Shown here: piece after piece, positions 8,230-15,791 of the stretch | Position numbering within the stretch: the stretch's first letter is position 1 | Layout: each line of letters opens with the position of its first letter | Position numbers and translations under genes: made by a program | The notes under the pieces: generated by a model | Seen by the model: the letters and a program-made list of their open reading frames with translations, nothing else | Databases searched by the model: none | What the model was told of the DNA's origin: nothing | Source: Arthrobacter_H sp030452125 | GTDB taxonomy: Bacteria > Actinomycetota > Actinomycetes > Actinomycetales > Micrococcaceae | Length of the DNA stretch: 64,000 nt | Assembly (NCBI GenBank): GCA_052379645.1 | Contig: JBQSYU010000001.1 | Reading direction: 5' to 3' (one strand)

Positions 8230-9120
8230 GTGATCTTCCTGCTGGCTCTCGTAGGCGTCCTTGGAGTCTCCGCATCCGGGCCCCTCGTTGCGGCTACGCC
8301 CAGTGTCCCGCCTTTGGCCATGGCCTTCTGGCGCAACGGACTCGGTGCCGGCGCCATGGGCGTGATGGCCACGGTCCAAAGCCGCGGACGACTGCGGTTC
8401 CCCACGCACCGCGAATGGAAGTACTGCCTGATTGCGGCCGTCGCGTTGGCCCTGCACTTCGCCACGTTCATGACCTCGGTACGTTTGACCACCGTCGCTG
8501 CGGCTACTGCGCTGGTGTGCCTGCAGTCCGCCTGGATCGCCGGCTTCCAACGACTCCGTGGAGCTGCTCTGGGCAAGCAGGTCGGGTGGGGCATGGCCCT
8601 GTCCTTGGCCGGAGTCGTTGTCATCACCGGTTTCGATGTCGGCGACGGGTCGGCAGAAGCCCTCCTCGGAGACCTACTGGCATTGGTCGGAGGAGCCTTT
8701 GCGGGGGCCTACACGCTTGCCGGTAGCAAGGCCCGGGCCACGATGGACACCGGAAGCTATACGACGGTGTGCTACGCCTTGACGGCCGCCATGCTCTTGA
8801 TCATGTCCGTGCTCATGGGGGAACAGCTCGTCGGGTTCCCGCTCGCCGGATGGGTCGGGATCATCGCGCTGACGGTTGCCTCCCAACTGCTGGGCCATAC
8901 TGTCTTCAACCACCTGGTCGTGGCCTTGGGGCCACTGGTGGTCTCGATGATCATCCTGCTGGAGATCCCGGGAGCGGCGATCCTGGCCGGGATCTTCCTG
9001 GGTCAGAGCCCGCCGGTGGGAACGTACCTGGGGCTGATCCTGATCCTACTCGGGCTCCTGGCAGTGGTCTGGGGGCAAGGGCGGAGCCTACGGCACCTGC
9101 CAGCCGTCCAGGATGACTGA
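8230..9120 (+). CDS. EamA-family (DMT superfamily) metabolite transporter
   Basis: 296 aa with about ten hydrophobic helices in two EamA repeats. Features include an N-terminal ASGPLVAATPSVPPLAMAFWRN region and the repeat-end motif GPLVVSMIILLEIPGAAILAG typical of RhaT/EamA carriers. These inner-membrane proteins usually export amino acids or other metabolites; the substrate cannot be predicted. The GTG at 8230 is used because the ATG two bases earlier runs straight into a TGA in its own frame. The gene converges on the next one and ends in a strong bidirectional terminator. Confidence 0.85.
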   Translation: MIFLLALVGVLGVSASGPLVAATPSVPPLAMAFWRNGLGAGAMGVMATVQSRGRLRFPTHREWKYCLIAAVALALHFATFMTSVRLTTVAAATALVCLQSAWIAGFQRLRGAALGKQVGWGMALSLAGVVVITGFDVGDGSAEALLGDLLALVGGAFAGAYTLAGSKARATMDTGSYTTVCYALTAAMLLIMSVLMGEQLVGFPLAGWVGIIALTVASQLLGHTVFNHLVVALGPLVVSMIILLEIPGAAILAGIFLGQSPPVGTYLGLILILLGLLAVVWGQGRSLRHLPAVQDD

Positions 9121-9136
9121 GCACCAGACAAGACAA

Positions 9137-9170
9137 AAGCGGCGGTGATCCTTCAGGATCACCGCCGCTT
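9137..9170. terminator. Bidirectional terminator between convergent genes
   Basis: A perfect 15-bp stem (9137-9151 with 9156-9170) around loop TTCA is flanked by an A-run on the left and a TTCACG run on the right. It lies between the EamA gene stop (9120) and the stop of the leftward gene at 9191. Confidence 0.85.
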
Positions 9171-9190
9171 CACGCGTTTCGGATGAATGC

Positions 9191-10114
9191 TTACTTATCG
9201 TCCGAATCGTCGGCACGCCGGCGTGCGGAGCTCCGCGGGCCCGGCTTCGGGGCGTCCGTGCCCTCCTCGGCGGCAGGGGCCTTTGCGGCCTCGGGTGCCT
9301 TCGGTGTCGGCTCGGCTGCGACCGGTGCCTTCGGCTCTTCGGTTTCCGCCTTGGCCTGTGCCGTGGCCTCGGTGACGTGGGTGTGCACGTCCTCGGTCTT
9401 CAGCTGGGTCTCGGGAGCCGGAACCGGCGCGGGGACGGGGGCCGGCTCGACCGGGGTCTTCCAAGGATCCTCGACGGGCTTGGAAGCACGCCAGGCGGCC
9501 ACTCCTGCGGTGACCACCGCGGCGATGATGCCAAAGACCAGGAAACCGCGCTTACGGCTCTGACGGGCCTTTTCGCGCTTGAGCTGCTTGGAGGCTTCCT
9601 TGGCTGCGGTCACTGCGGCCTTCTGGGCCCGCTTGAGTGCCTTCTTGTCACCGGTGGCCCGGGCAACTGCCTGCTCGACCTGAGCGGGAACCTGGACATC
9701 ATCCAACCGACGCGCCGCGTATCCGGCGGCATCGCCCAGACGTGCACTTGCGGAAGGGATGTAGTCATTGACCACGACATCGCGGGCATGCTGCAAGGCC
9801 GGGGTGGCTTTGTCGAGGGTTTCCTGCAGCCGCGGAGAAACGTCATCGACGGCCTGGGAGATGCGCGGAGCGACCTTGTCGAGACCGTCTTGGATCTTCG
9901 GGGTCACCTTGGCGACACCACCGGCAATTTCATTGGTGGCACGCTGGAATCCCTCCTGGATGCGCGGGGAGGCATTCTCGACGCCCTTCTCAAGCCGGGG
10001 CACCGCCCAGTTGACGGCTGCATCTACCTTCGGGGCTGCCCAATCACGGGCATTCCCGGTACCGGCATTGACCGAACAACGCAGATCTCGGGCCATTCGC
10101 TTCTTCTTCTTCAC
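9191..10114 (-). CDS. Membrane protein with tandem 11-residue amphipathic-helix repeats
   Basis: 307 aa, no named family recognised. The N-terminus is strongly basic (VKKKKRMARDL). Next comes a run of 11-residue units, each beginning with proline, for example PRLEKGVENAS, PKIQDGLDKVA, PRISQAVDDVS and PRLQETLDKAT. This is the periodicity of amphipathic lipid-binding helices (apolipoprotein or synuclein-like). A basic linker, one membrane helix (FLVFGIIAAVVTAGVAAW) and a disordered Pro/Ala/Glu tail with PAPVPAPVPAPE follow. The GTG at 10114 follows GGGAGG at a proper distance; ATG at 10096 is the alternative. The gene is divergent from ppiA. The protein probably sits on the inner membrane face; function unknown. 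Confidence 0.75.
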   Translation of the reverse strand: MKKKKRMARDLRCSVNAGTGNARDWAAPKVDAAVNWAVPRLEKGVENASPRIQEGFQRATNEIAGGVAKVTPKIQDGLDKVAPRISQAVDDVSPRLQETLDKATPALQHARDVVVNDYIPSASARLGDAAGYAARRLDDVQVPAQVEQAVARATGDKKALKRAQKAAVTAAKEASKQLKREKARQSRKRGFLVFGIIAAVVTAGVAAWRASKPVEDPWKTPVEPAPVPAPVPAPETQLKTEDVHTHVTEATAQAKAETEEPKAPVAAEPTPKAPEAAKAPAAEEGTDAPKPGPRSSARRRADDSDDK

Positions 10115-10284
10115 ACGTTCCTCCCAAGTAGTTGGAGTATCCACGCCTAGCCTACGCGTTGGAGGGTTGACGGGCTATTCACGACGTGGGTGAGGCTACC
10201 GTCCAGGACCGATGTTCACTGTCCGCGTAGTCGACCTGCCGCGGGGGCTCACGGATGAGTGCGGGGAAGTGGAAGAATGAAGTC

Positions 10285-10830
10285 ATGACTGCAATCCCCA
10301 CGCATAAGGCCACCATCCACACGAACCACGGTGACATCGTGGTCAACCTGTTCGGCAACCACGCCCCGAAGACGGTCAAGAACTTCATCGGACTCGCCAC
10401 CGGCGAGCAGGACTGGACCCACCCGGAATCGGGCGAGGAGAAGACCGGCACCCCGTTGTACGACGGCACGATCTTCCACCGCATCATTTCCGACTTCATG
10501 ATCCAGGGCGGGGACCCGTTGGGCCAGGGCGTCGGCGGCCCCGGCTACCGATTCGACGATGAGATCAACCCCGATCTGGACTTCAACGAGCCCTATAAGC
10601 TCGCCATGGCCAACGCCGGCCTGCAGATGGGCCGGGGCACCAACGGTTCGCAGTTCTTCATTACGACGGTCCCGACCACCTGGTTGCAGGGAAAGCACAC
10701 CATTTTCGGTGAGGTGACGGACGAGAAATCCCGGGAAATTGCTGCCGCGCTGAACAAGGTTCCGACCGATGGCCGCGATAAGCCGCTTGAGGACGTTGTC
10801 GTCTCAAGCATCGACGTCGAGGCCCTCTAG
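10285..10830 (+). CDS. ppiA: Cyclophilin-type peptidyl-prolyl cis-trans isomerase
   Basis: 181 aa, no signal peptide, so a cytoplasmic cyclophilin. It catalyses proline cis-trans isomerisation during protein folding. Conserved segments are FHRIISDFMIQGGDP (catalytic Arg and Phe/Met/Gln), GTNGSQFFITT and LQGKHTIFGEV, where tryptophan or histidine lines the cyclosporin site. The ATG at 10285 is chosen over an upstream frame start at 10255, since cyclophilins of this group begin close to this MTAIPTHKATI segment. A gene order of ppiA followed by rhomboid near the origin is common in Micrococcaceae. Confidence 0.95.
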   Translation: MTAIPTHKATIHTNHGDIVVNLFGNHAPKTVKNFIGLATGEQDWTHPESGEEKTGTPLYDGTIFHRIISDFMIQGGDPLGQGVGGPGYRFDDEINPDLDFNEPYKLAMANAGLQMGRGTNGSQFFITTVPTTWLQGKHTIFGEVTDEKSREIAAALNKVPTDGRDKPLEDVVVSSIDVEAL

Positions 10831-10867
10831 ACTCAGGAACAGCCACGGCGGACATCCCCCGCACAGC

Positions 10868-10915
10868 AAGGGCGGTTCCCCATCGACTCCCCGGAGCCGA
10901 CGGGGACCGCCCTTT
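10868..10915 (+). terminator. Intrinsic-type terminator after ppiA
   Basis: An imperfect stem of about 12 bp (AAGGGCGGTTCCCC pairing with GGGGACCGCCCTT) around a 20-nt loop is followed by a short TTTCGTC tract. It lies between ppiA and the rhomboid gene. Confidence 0.65.
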
Positions 10916-10951
10916 CGTCTTCCATCCCTGACCACGAACCAGGAGCATGAC

Positions 10952-11824
10952 ATGGCCTTCGGCCAACCAGAGCAGGAACCCCAGACGCCGGTTCCGACGT
11001 GCCCGCGGCATCCCGATCGTCCCTCGTACGTTCGCTGCCAACGCTGTGGGCGCCCCGCCTGTCCCGAATGCCAGCGCACGGCCGCCGTGGGGGTCCAGTG
11101 CGTTGAATGCGTCGCGCAGGCAAACAGCGAACGGCGCCGACCGCAGACGGTCACCGGCGGGCGGCTGACCTCTGGACGTCCGACCGTCACGTATGCGGTG
11201 ATTGCCCTGTGCGTGGTGCTCTTCGGAGGCCAGTACCTGATACCGGGGCTGACGGATCGTCTGCTCTATGCCGGCCTGTACACAGGGAGCGAACCGTGGC
11301 GCATGATCACTTCCTTGTTCCTGCACTCCACGGGTCTGATCATGCACATCGCCTTCAACATGTATGCCCTCTACATCCTGGGCCGGGTCCTGGAGCCGGC
11401 CCTGGGGCACGTGAGGTTCGCGGTCCTGTACCTGGTGGCCGGTTTCGGCGGCTCGGTGGGTGTGTTGCTTCTTGCGGCGCCGAACGTCGCGGTGGTCGGC
11501 GCCTCCGGCGCCGTATTCGGGCTATTCGGCGCGTTCATGGTCGTGACCAAGGCCCACGGTGGCAACCTCGTCCCCGTGTTGGTGATCATCGGCATCAACC
11601 TAGTCATCGGTTTCCTGCCGGGCGCCAACATCGCCTGGCAGGCCCACGTGGGCGGTCTGGTCACCGGTGGTGCGGTAGCGGCCGTGTTGGTCTTTTCCCC
11701 GCGCGGTAGGAACCGGGCACTCCTTCAATGGAGCGGCATCGGGATCATCGTGGTGGCGCTTGGCGTACTCACCTGGTTGGGCTGGGCACCGATCCGCGCA
11801 CTGTACCAACCAATAATGGGTTGA
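10952..11824 (+). CDS. Rhomboid-family intramembrane serine protease with N-terminal zinc finger
   Basis: 290 aa. Residues 17-53 hold a B-box-like zinc-binding array: C17xxH20, C29xxC32, C37xxC40, C50xxC53. Six or seven membrane helices follow. The rhomboid catalytic pair is visible: Ser in GASGAVFGLFGAF and His in AWQAHVGGLVTG, plus the HxxxN motif in LIMHIAFNMYAL. Rhomboids cleave membrane proteins within or near their transmembrane segment; the substrate here is unknown. The start is the second ATG, at 10952, with AGGAG six bases upstream; an out-of-frame ATG lies 5 bp before it. It ends in a strong terminator facing the DnaA-box region. Confidence 0.93.
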   Translation: MAFGQPEQEPQTPVPTCPRHPDRPSYVRCQRCGRPACPECQRTAAVGVQCVECVAQANSERRRPQTVTGGRLTSGRPTVTYAVIALCVVLFGGQYLIPGLTDRLLYAGLYTGSEPWRMITSLFLHSTGLIMHIAFNMYALYILGRVLEPALGHVRFAVLYLVAGFGGSVGVLLLAAPNVAVVGASGAVFGLFGAFMVVTKAHGGNLVPVLVIIGINLVIGFLPGANIAWQAHVGGLVTGGAVAAVLVFSPRGRNRALLQWSGIGIIVVALGVLTWLGWAPIRALYQPIMG

Positions 11825-11861
11825 TCGACCAGCGGTCCGGTTGTATTCGGGTCACATCCAC

Positions 11862-11903
11862 GGGGTGGGCGGTGGAATCATTCCACCGCCCACCCCCTTT
11901 TTC
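11862..11903 (+). terminator. Strong intrinsic terminator after the rhomboid gene
   Basis: A perfect 16-bp stem (11862-11877 with 11881-11896), loop TCA, is followed by CTTTTT. It ends rightward transcription just before the DnaA-box cluster and would shield that region from read-through. Confidence 0.9.
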
Positions 11904-11933
11904 GTCGCTCCCGGGGAAGACTATCCACAGGGT

Positions 11934-11970
11934 TTATCCACATTGTTAATAACTCACAGCCGTGTAATTC
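11934..11970 (+). repeat. 37-bp direct repeat, copy 1 (begins with a DnaA box)
   Basis: It matches copy 2 at 12196-12232 at 34 of 37 positions. It starts with TTATCCACA and continues into TTGTTAATAACTCAC. Confidence 0.85.
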
Positions 11971-12195
11971 ACTGAACATTCCGTCCGCGCATCCCCGGGT
12001 GCTGGCCCGAAGGCATCAAATCGTGGGCCGATCCGCTTGAATATTCACATAACAATCCACACCTGTGGATAACTGTCGTGCACAGCCTGTGCGTACAGCT
12101 TCATGACGAGCTTTCGAGCAGTGCCCGTCGGCCCGGGGACACCAAAACCGCGAAATCACGCGGAAATTCGAACATCGAGTCGTCATCCACAGGGG

Positions 12196-12232
12196 TTGTC
12201 CACATTGTTAATAACTCACACCCATGTAATTC
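12196..12232 (+). repeat. 37-bp direct repeat, copy 2 (begins with a DnaA box)
   Basis: It matches copy 1 at 11934-11970 at 34 of 37 positions, 262 bp apart. The DnaA box is TTGTCCACA here, TTATCCACA in copy 1. Confidence 0.85.
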
Positions 12233-12501
12233 GAATGCCTTCCGGGACCTGCATCCCTGCCAGCGCGGGCTAATCGAACATAGTTACGCACAGCTCTATC
12301 CCCAGCTGTGGATAACTATATTCACAGCATGTGCATGACTGGGGTGAACCCGGACCGGAACGCTGATCGACCCCACCAGCAGGCCCCTGACACCACGGTG
12401 GAACACGGGGTGGGGAGGTGACGTGGGACAACACTCGCCTGTATCTTGAGTCCACCCTGGAAATTCCGGCGGCATCGGGGCAGGGGATGACTGGAGGATC
12501 C

Positions 12502-13473
12502 ATGACCATACGCTTTTCCGCCCTGTCAGCCGTCGATCTCGTTGCCTGGTCCGGTCTGACGAACCTCTTGGCGCAGGCCGATGAGACCGACGAGTTCTAC
12601 GATGCCGAGGATCTCGCGGAAGAACTGGAAGAACCCGGATTCGATCCGGGACGGGACAGCATCGCGGTGTGGGACGGCGAGGAACTGGTGGGTTTTGGGC
12701 AGCTGCGTGTGGCTGACGTGCTCTTCGAGGGCCAGGCCAAGGCAACCATCGATGGTGGAGTGCATCCGGACCACCGGGGCCGAGGAATCGGCCGCCGGAT
12801 CATGGATGGCCTGGAGGCCCGTGCGCGCGAATTGGCGGCGCAGAGGCACCCCGGGGCTCCGGTGAGCGTGGGTTTGGCAACAGGAGCCGAAGGATCCAGC
12901 TCGGGACGCATGGCCGTGTCGCGGGGCTACGCCCCGGTTCGATATTTCACCGACATGATGATCGAGTTGCCGCGTCGGCGCGGTGACACCGTGGAGGCGC
13001 CCCCCTCAACGGAAGGGCCGCTGATAGAGGTCTACACCGCAGAGATGGAAGAAGCGGTCCGACGGGCCCATAATGATGCCTTCGCCGATCACTGGGGGGC
13101 GGTCCCGAAGACCCGGGAACGATGGGCCGATCAGCAGTCCGCCCGAAGCTTCCGTGCGTCCCTGAGCCCGGTCGTCCGCACCAGGGATATCGGGCTGGAT
13201 CCGGTGGAAAGCGTCGATGGATATGCCTTGTGTGGTCAATGGGCCGAGGGGGAGATCCATGTCAGCTTGCTGGGCACCAGGAGTCGCGCCCGCCACCAAG
13301 GGCTGGCCTCCGCCCTGTTGGATTGGATCGTGACGGAAGCAGAGCGCGATGGGTACCGGATGGTGGACCTGGCGGTTGATTCAGCCAGCCCCACCGGTGC
13401 GGGCCGCGTTTACGAACGGGCCGGGTTCACGGCGGTCCGGACCTGGACGGTCCATAGGCGTCAACTGGACTGA
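12502..13473 (+). CDS. Two-domain GNAT acetyltransferase
   Basis: 323 aa with two GNAT folds in tandem. The first carries the acetyl-CoA motif VHPDHRGRGIGRRI near residues 85-100. The second has TRSRARHQGLASALL followed by AGRVYERAGF near the end. A conserved-looking NDAFADHWG opens the second domain. The layout resembles mycothiol synthase MshD, but MshD's own hallmark segments are not convincing, so no specific substrate is claimed. The ATG at 12502 follows GGAGG; a longer frame from 12418 has a poor leader. It lies between the DnaA-box cluster and lysE, and converges on lysE with a 28-bp gap. Confidence 0.82.
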   Translation: MTIRFSALSAVDLVAWSGLTNLLAQADETDEFYDAEDLAEELEEPGFDPGRDSIAVWDGEELVGFGQLRVADVLFEGQAKATIDGGVHPDHRGRGIGRRIMDGLEARARELAAQRHPGAPVSVGLATGAEGSSSGRMAVSRGYAPVRYFTDMMIELPRRRGDTVEAPPSTEGPLIEVYTAEMEEAVRRAHNDAFADHWGAVPKTRERWADQQSARSFRASLSPVVRTRDIGLDPVESVDGYALCGQWAEGEIHVSLLGTRSRARHQGLASALLDWIVTEAERDGYRMVDLAVDSASPTGAGRVYERAGFTAVRTWTVHRRQLD

Positions 13474-13501
13474 CCGTGTCGTCGCTCGTCCCAGCCGAGG
13501 T

Positions 13502-14116
13502 TCATGGCCCGGTGAGCAAGCTGATGGCGACCAACAACATGACCGCGGCTACCAGGCCATCCAGGACCCGCCAGGAGCCGGGGCGGGCGAAGAAGCCGGC
13601 CAGGAGGCGGGCGCCGAATCCGACCGCCGGAAACCAGAGGAAGCTTCCCAGCACGGCCCCGGCGGCGAAGATCCACCTCCCCGGGTCGCCGTGGGCGCTG
13701 GCAATCGTGCCGAGCAGGATCATGGTGTCCAGATAGACGTGGGGATTCAACCAGGTCAGCGCGGCAGCAGTGGCTAGTACCGACCTGCGGGTGGTCCCCG
13801 GGGTCCCGCGGTCGACGGTGAGCGCCGCAGGACGGACAACCCGACGCAGCGCCACGAAGGCATAACCGACAAGGAAGGCGGCCCCCGCCCAACGGGCCAG
13901 CACCAGCAGCCAGGGGGCCGTGGCGACCAGGGCCCCCACCCCGGCAACGCCGGCGAAGATCAAGACCGCATCGGAGAGGGCGCAGATGAGGACAACGCCG
14001 AGCACGTGTTCGCGCCGGATGCCTTGGCGCAGTATGAAGGCATTCTGTGCCCCGATCGCGATGATCAACGCCAAACCGGAACCCAGTCCGGCGAGCAGGG
14101 AAGGAAAATAGGTCAC
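13502..14116 (-). CDS. lysE: LysE/ArgO-family basic amino acid exporter
   Basis: 204 aa with about six membrane helices. The family's N-terminal segment IAIGAQNAFILRQGIRREH is present, as is the internal WLNPHVYLDTMILLG motif. LysE exports L-lysine and L-arginine when internal levels rise, for example during growth on peptides. It starts at GTG 14116 and is divergent from a LysR-type gene with a 71-bp gap, the classic lysE-lysG arrangement. Regulation by that neighbour is therefore expected. Confidence 0.93.
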   Translation of the reverse strand: MTYFPSLLAGLGSGLALIIAIGAQNAFILRQGIRREHVLGVVLICALSDAVLIFAGVAGVGALVATAPWLLVLARWAGAAFLVGYAFVALRRVVRPAALTVDRGTPGTTRRSVLATAAALTWLNPHVYLDTMILLGTIASAHGDPGRWIFAAGAVLGSFLWFPAVGFGARLLAGFFARPGSWRVLDGLVAAVMLLVAISLLTGP

Positions 14117-14172
14117 TGGTCAACGGTAAGCGGAGCAACATGCAGTAGACCAGCTAAAGATATGCATGGGAC

Positions 14173-14187
14173 ATTAGAATATCTAAT
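14173..14187. promoter_or_regulatory. Palindromic operator candidate at the lysG start
   Basis: The dyad ATTAGA-ATA-TCTAAT has perfect 6-bp arms and directly abuts the lysG ATG. Its A/T-rich dyad form fits a LysR-type binding site, suggesting autoregulation of lysG and control of the divergent lysE promoter in the same 71-bp gap. No Shine-Dalgarno is apparent for lysG, so its message may be leaderless. Confidence 0.5.
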
Positions 14188-15099
14188 ATGGATTTTCCGG
14201 CGGACCAGCTCCGCGCTTTTGCAGCGGTCATCGATACCGGCACCTTCGACGCAGCCGCCACACGGCTCCGGGTGACTCCTTCGGCGGTGAGCCAACGGAT
14301 CAAGGCGTTGGAAACGCAGGTCGGAACCGTGGTCGTCCGTCGGGGAAAGCCCGCGCTGCCCACGGCCGCCGGCACGGTCTTGTTGCGCCTGGCGCGCCAG
14401 ACCGATCTCCTGGCTGCAGAAGCCGCGGCGGAACTCTCCGGCGGGGGCGCCACGGACCCTGCCCGGACCCCGGTGCGTGCGGCGGTGAGGGTGGTCGTCA
14501 ATGCTGATTCCCTGGCGACCTGGTTCCCCGGCGCCTTCAGGTTGTTGGCCCAGGATGGAAGCCTTGAACTCGAACTCCTGCGTGAGGATGAGTCCGTTTC
14601 GGCGGAGTTGTTGCGGGCGGGCACGGCGATGGCGGCCGTGACGACCGACGGGAGGGCCGTGCAGGGGTGTTCCACCGAACTCCTGGGGACACTGCGGTAC
14701 ACGGCGATGGCTTCAGCGGCGTTCAGGAGGCACTGGTTCGCTGAAGATCCCCCGCGGGGGCTTGCGGTGGCCCCCATGGTTGATTTTGATCGTTCGGACC
14801 AGCTGCAGCACGCGCTGGTCCGATCCGTCTGTGGTGTGCAGGCGGAGCCCCCGAGACACCATGTACCGGACTCGTCCCAGTTCGTCCGGGCGGTCATCGA
14901 CGGCCTCGGATGGGGGATGGTGCCGGACGCGCAGGACCCGGGAGAGGGTCTGCTGGAGGTCCTGGATCCGCACTGGACCCGCGGGGTCGAGCTGTATTGG
15001 CAGCGGTGGAAGCTTGATTCCCCGGCCCTGGCGCGGGTCGGTGAAGCCGTCCGGACAGCTGCCCGGAATTCGGGGGTGTTGGAACTACCCCGTCCCTGA
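14188..15099 (+). CDS. lysG: LysR-family regulator of lysine/arginine export (LysG/ArgP)
   Basis: 303 aa. The N-terminal winged helix-turn-helix (DQLRAFAAVIDTGTFDAAATRLRVTPSAVSQRIKALE) is canonical for LysR proteins. The C-terminal effector domain should bind Lys, Arg or His and activate lysE. The ArgP/LysG subfamily reads 'TPSAVSQRIKALE' at this position, as seen here. It is divergent from lysE and starts at ATG 14188 immediately after a palindrome. Confidence 0.9.
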   Translation: MDFPADQLRAFAAVIDTGTFDAAATRLRVTPSAVSQRIKALETQVGTVVVRRGKPALPTAAGTVLLRLARQTDLLAAEAAAELSGGGATDPARTPVRAAVRVVVNADSLATWFPGAFRLLAQDGSLELELLREDESVSAELLRAGTAMAAVTTDGRAVQGCSTELLGTLRYTAMASAAFRRHWFAEDPPRGLAVAPMVDFDRSDQLQHALVRSVCGVQAEPPRHHVPDSSQFVRAVIDGLGWGMVPDAQDPGEGLLEVLDPHWTRGVELYWQRWKLDSPALARVGEAVRTAARNSGVLELPRP

Positions 15100-15143
15100 G
15101 CACCTGATCCGCGGCCCGAGGCCTGCCAACGAAATGTGTCGGC

Positions 15144-15635
15144 CTAGCCCCGGGGAACCGGTGGACCGAGCATCAACAGCACCGTAAAGACCACGGCGAT
15201 GAAAACGATGCCCAGAATGACCGCGGGAAGGGGATGGCGTAGGCACCATGCCTGGACGATTTCGATGAAGCCATGGGGCTCATCCCCGCCGACACCCAGC
15301 CTCCAGCCGCCGTCGAGCAGGCCCGCCCGTTTGACGGAGCGTTCGAAAGGCACCGTGCAGAACGGAATGAAGGCGGAGGCCAGCCCCAGCAGGCCCCGGC
15401 CGAACGACCACCGTTGATTGACCCAGACGAAGCAGGTCACCACGCAATAGCTGATGAACGTCAGTCCGTGGATGCCCCCGAAGACCGGAACGAATTTGTC
15501 GCTGATGTTCCCGTACTTCAAGGCCATTCCCAGCAGCAGAAGCCCCCAGGTGAACATCTCGGCAGTGGCCAGGAAACCATAGAGCCGCTGGGGTGTCAGA
15601 CGGGATCCGGTCAGAGGGGTGGCAGTGGGAGGCAT
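15144..15635 (-). CDS. DUF3817-family membrane protein
   Basis: 163 aa with four hydrophobic helices. The DUF3817 features are visible: an initial YGFLATAEMFTWGLLLLGMALKY, then GGIHGLTFISYC containing the family's conserved histidine, and an ERSVKRAGLLDGGWRLG segment. Function is not established for the family. The ATG at 15635 follows GAAAGGACACC; an upstream frame to 15686 lacks a ribosome-binding site. It is divergent from the SMR exporter. Confidence 0.8.
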   Translation of the reverse strand: MPPTATPLTGSRLTPQRLYGFLATAEMFTWGLLLLGMALKYGNISDKFVPVFGGIHGLTFISYCVVTCFVWVNQRWSFGRGLLGLASAFIPFCTVPFERSVKRAGLLDGGWRLGVGGDEPHGFIEIVQAWCLRHPLPAVILGIVFIAVVFTVLLMLGPPVPRG

Positions 15636-15692
15636 GGTGTCCTTTCGTCGGGTATACAGCATCTCACGACTAGGTCCCTGCTCCATGGCGGT

Positions 15693-15778
15693 GTGCTAGC
15701 GTGCCGGGCAGGAGCCGATTGCTCCGACCGGACGAGGGAGCCGTACCCGGACAGCGACAAGACGGCCGCCGGAAGGTA
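15693..15778 (+). ncRNA. Probable guanidine-I (ykkC) riboswitch upstream of the SMR gene
   Basis: The RNA begins GTGCTAGCGTGCCGGG, close to the ykkC/guanidine-I hallmark CUAGGGUUCCG. It continues with GACCGGACGAGGGAG, resembling the conserved ACUGGUCCGAGAG element, and ends ACAAGACGGCCGCCGGAAGGT, resembling the 3' ACGGnGGGACAAAAGCCCGGGAG end. It lies in the leader of an SMR exporter, the usual context. Some conserved positions differ, so the call needs a covariance-model test. Its end overlaps the region of the ribosome-binding site. Confidence 0.5.
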
Positions 15779-15791
15779 ACGGTGGTTGATC

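Larger units (their letters stand above)
11921..12315. other. DnaA-box cluster: candidate oriC or DnaA-titration region
   Basis: There is no coding gene between 11825 and 12501. Exact DnaA boxes (TTATCCACA or TTGTCCACA) lie at 11934-11942 (+), 12064-12072 (-), 12196-12204 (+) and 12307-12315 (-). One-mismatch boxes lie at 11921-11929 and 12183-12191, and weaker ones near 12053 and 12296. Two of the exact boxes each head a 37-bp direct repeat with an A/T-rich core (TTGTTAATAAC). Box number, mixed orientation and A/T-rich stretches fit an actinobacterial replication origin. The usual dnaA-dnaN genes are not adjacent, so a DnaA reservoir or secondary site is also possible. Confidence 0.75.

Noticed and set aside
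9400..9470. Short tandem nucleotide repeat (encoding PAPVPAPVPAPE)
   Set aside because: It is simply the codon repetition of a Pro/Ala linker in the 11-mer repeat protein, not a separate element.
12502..13473. Assigning the two-domain GNAT as mycothiol synthase mshD
   Set aside because: The two-GNAT layout and length fit, but the MshD-specific segments were not convincing by eye; a profile search (TIGR03448) is needed.
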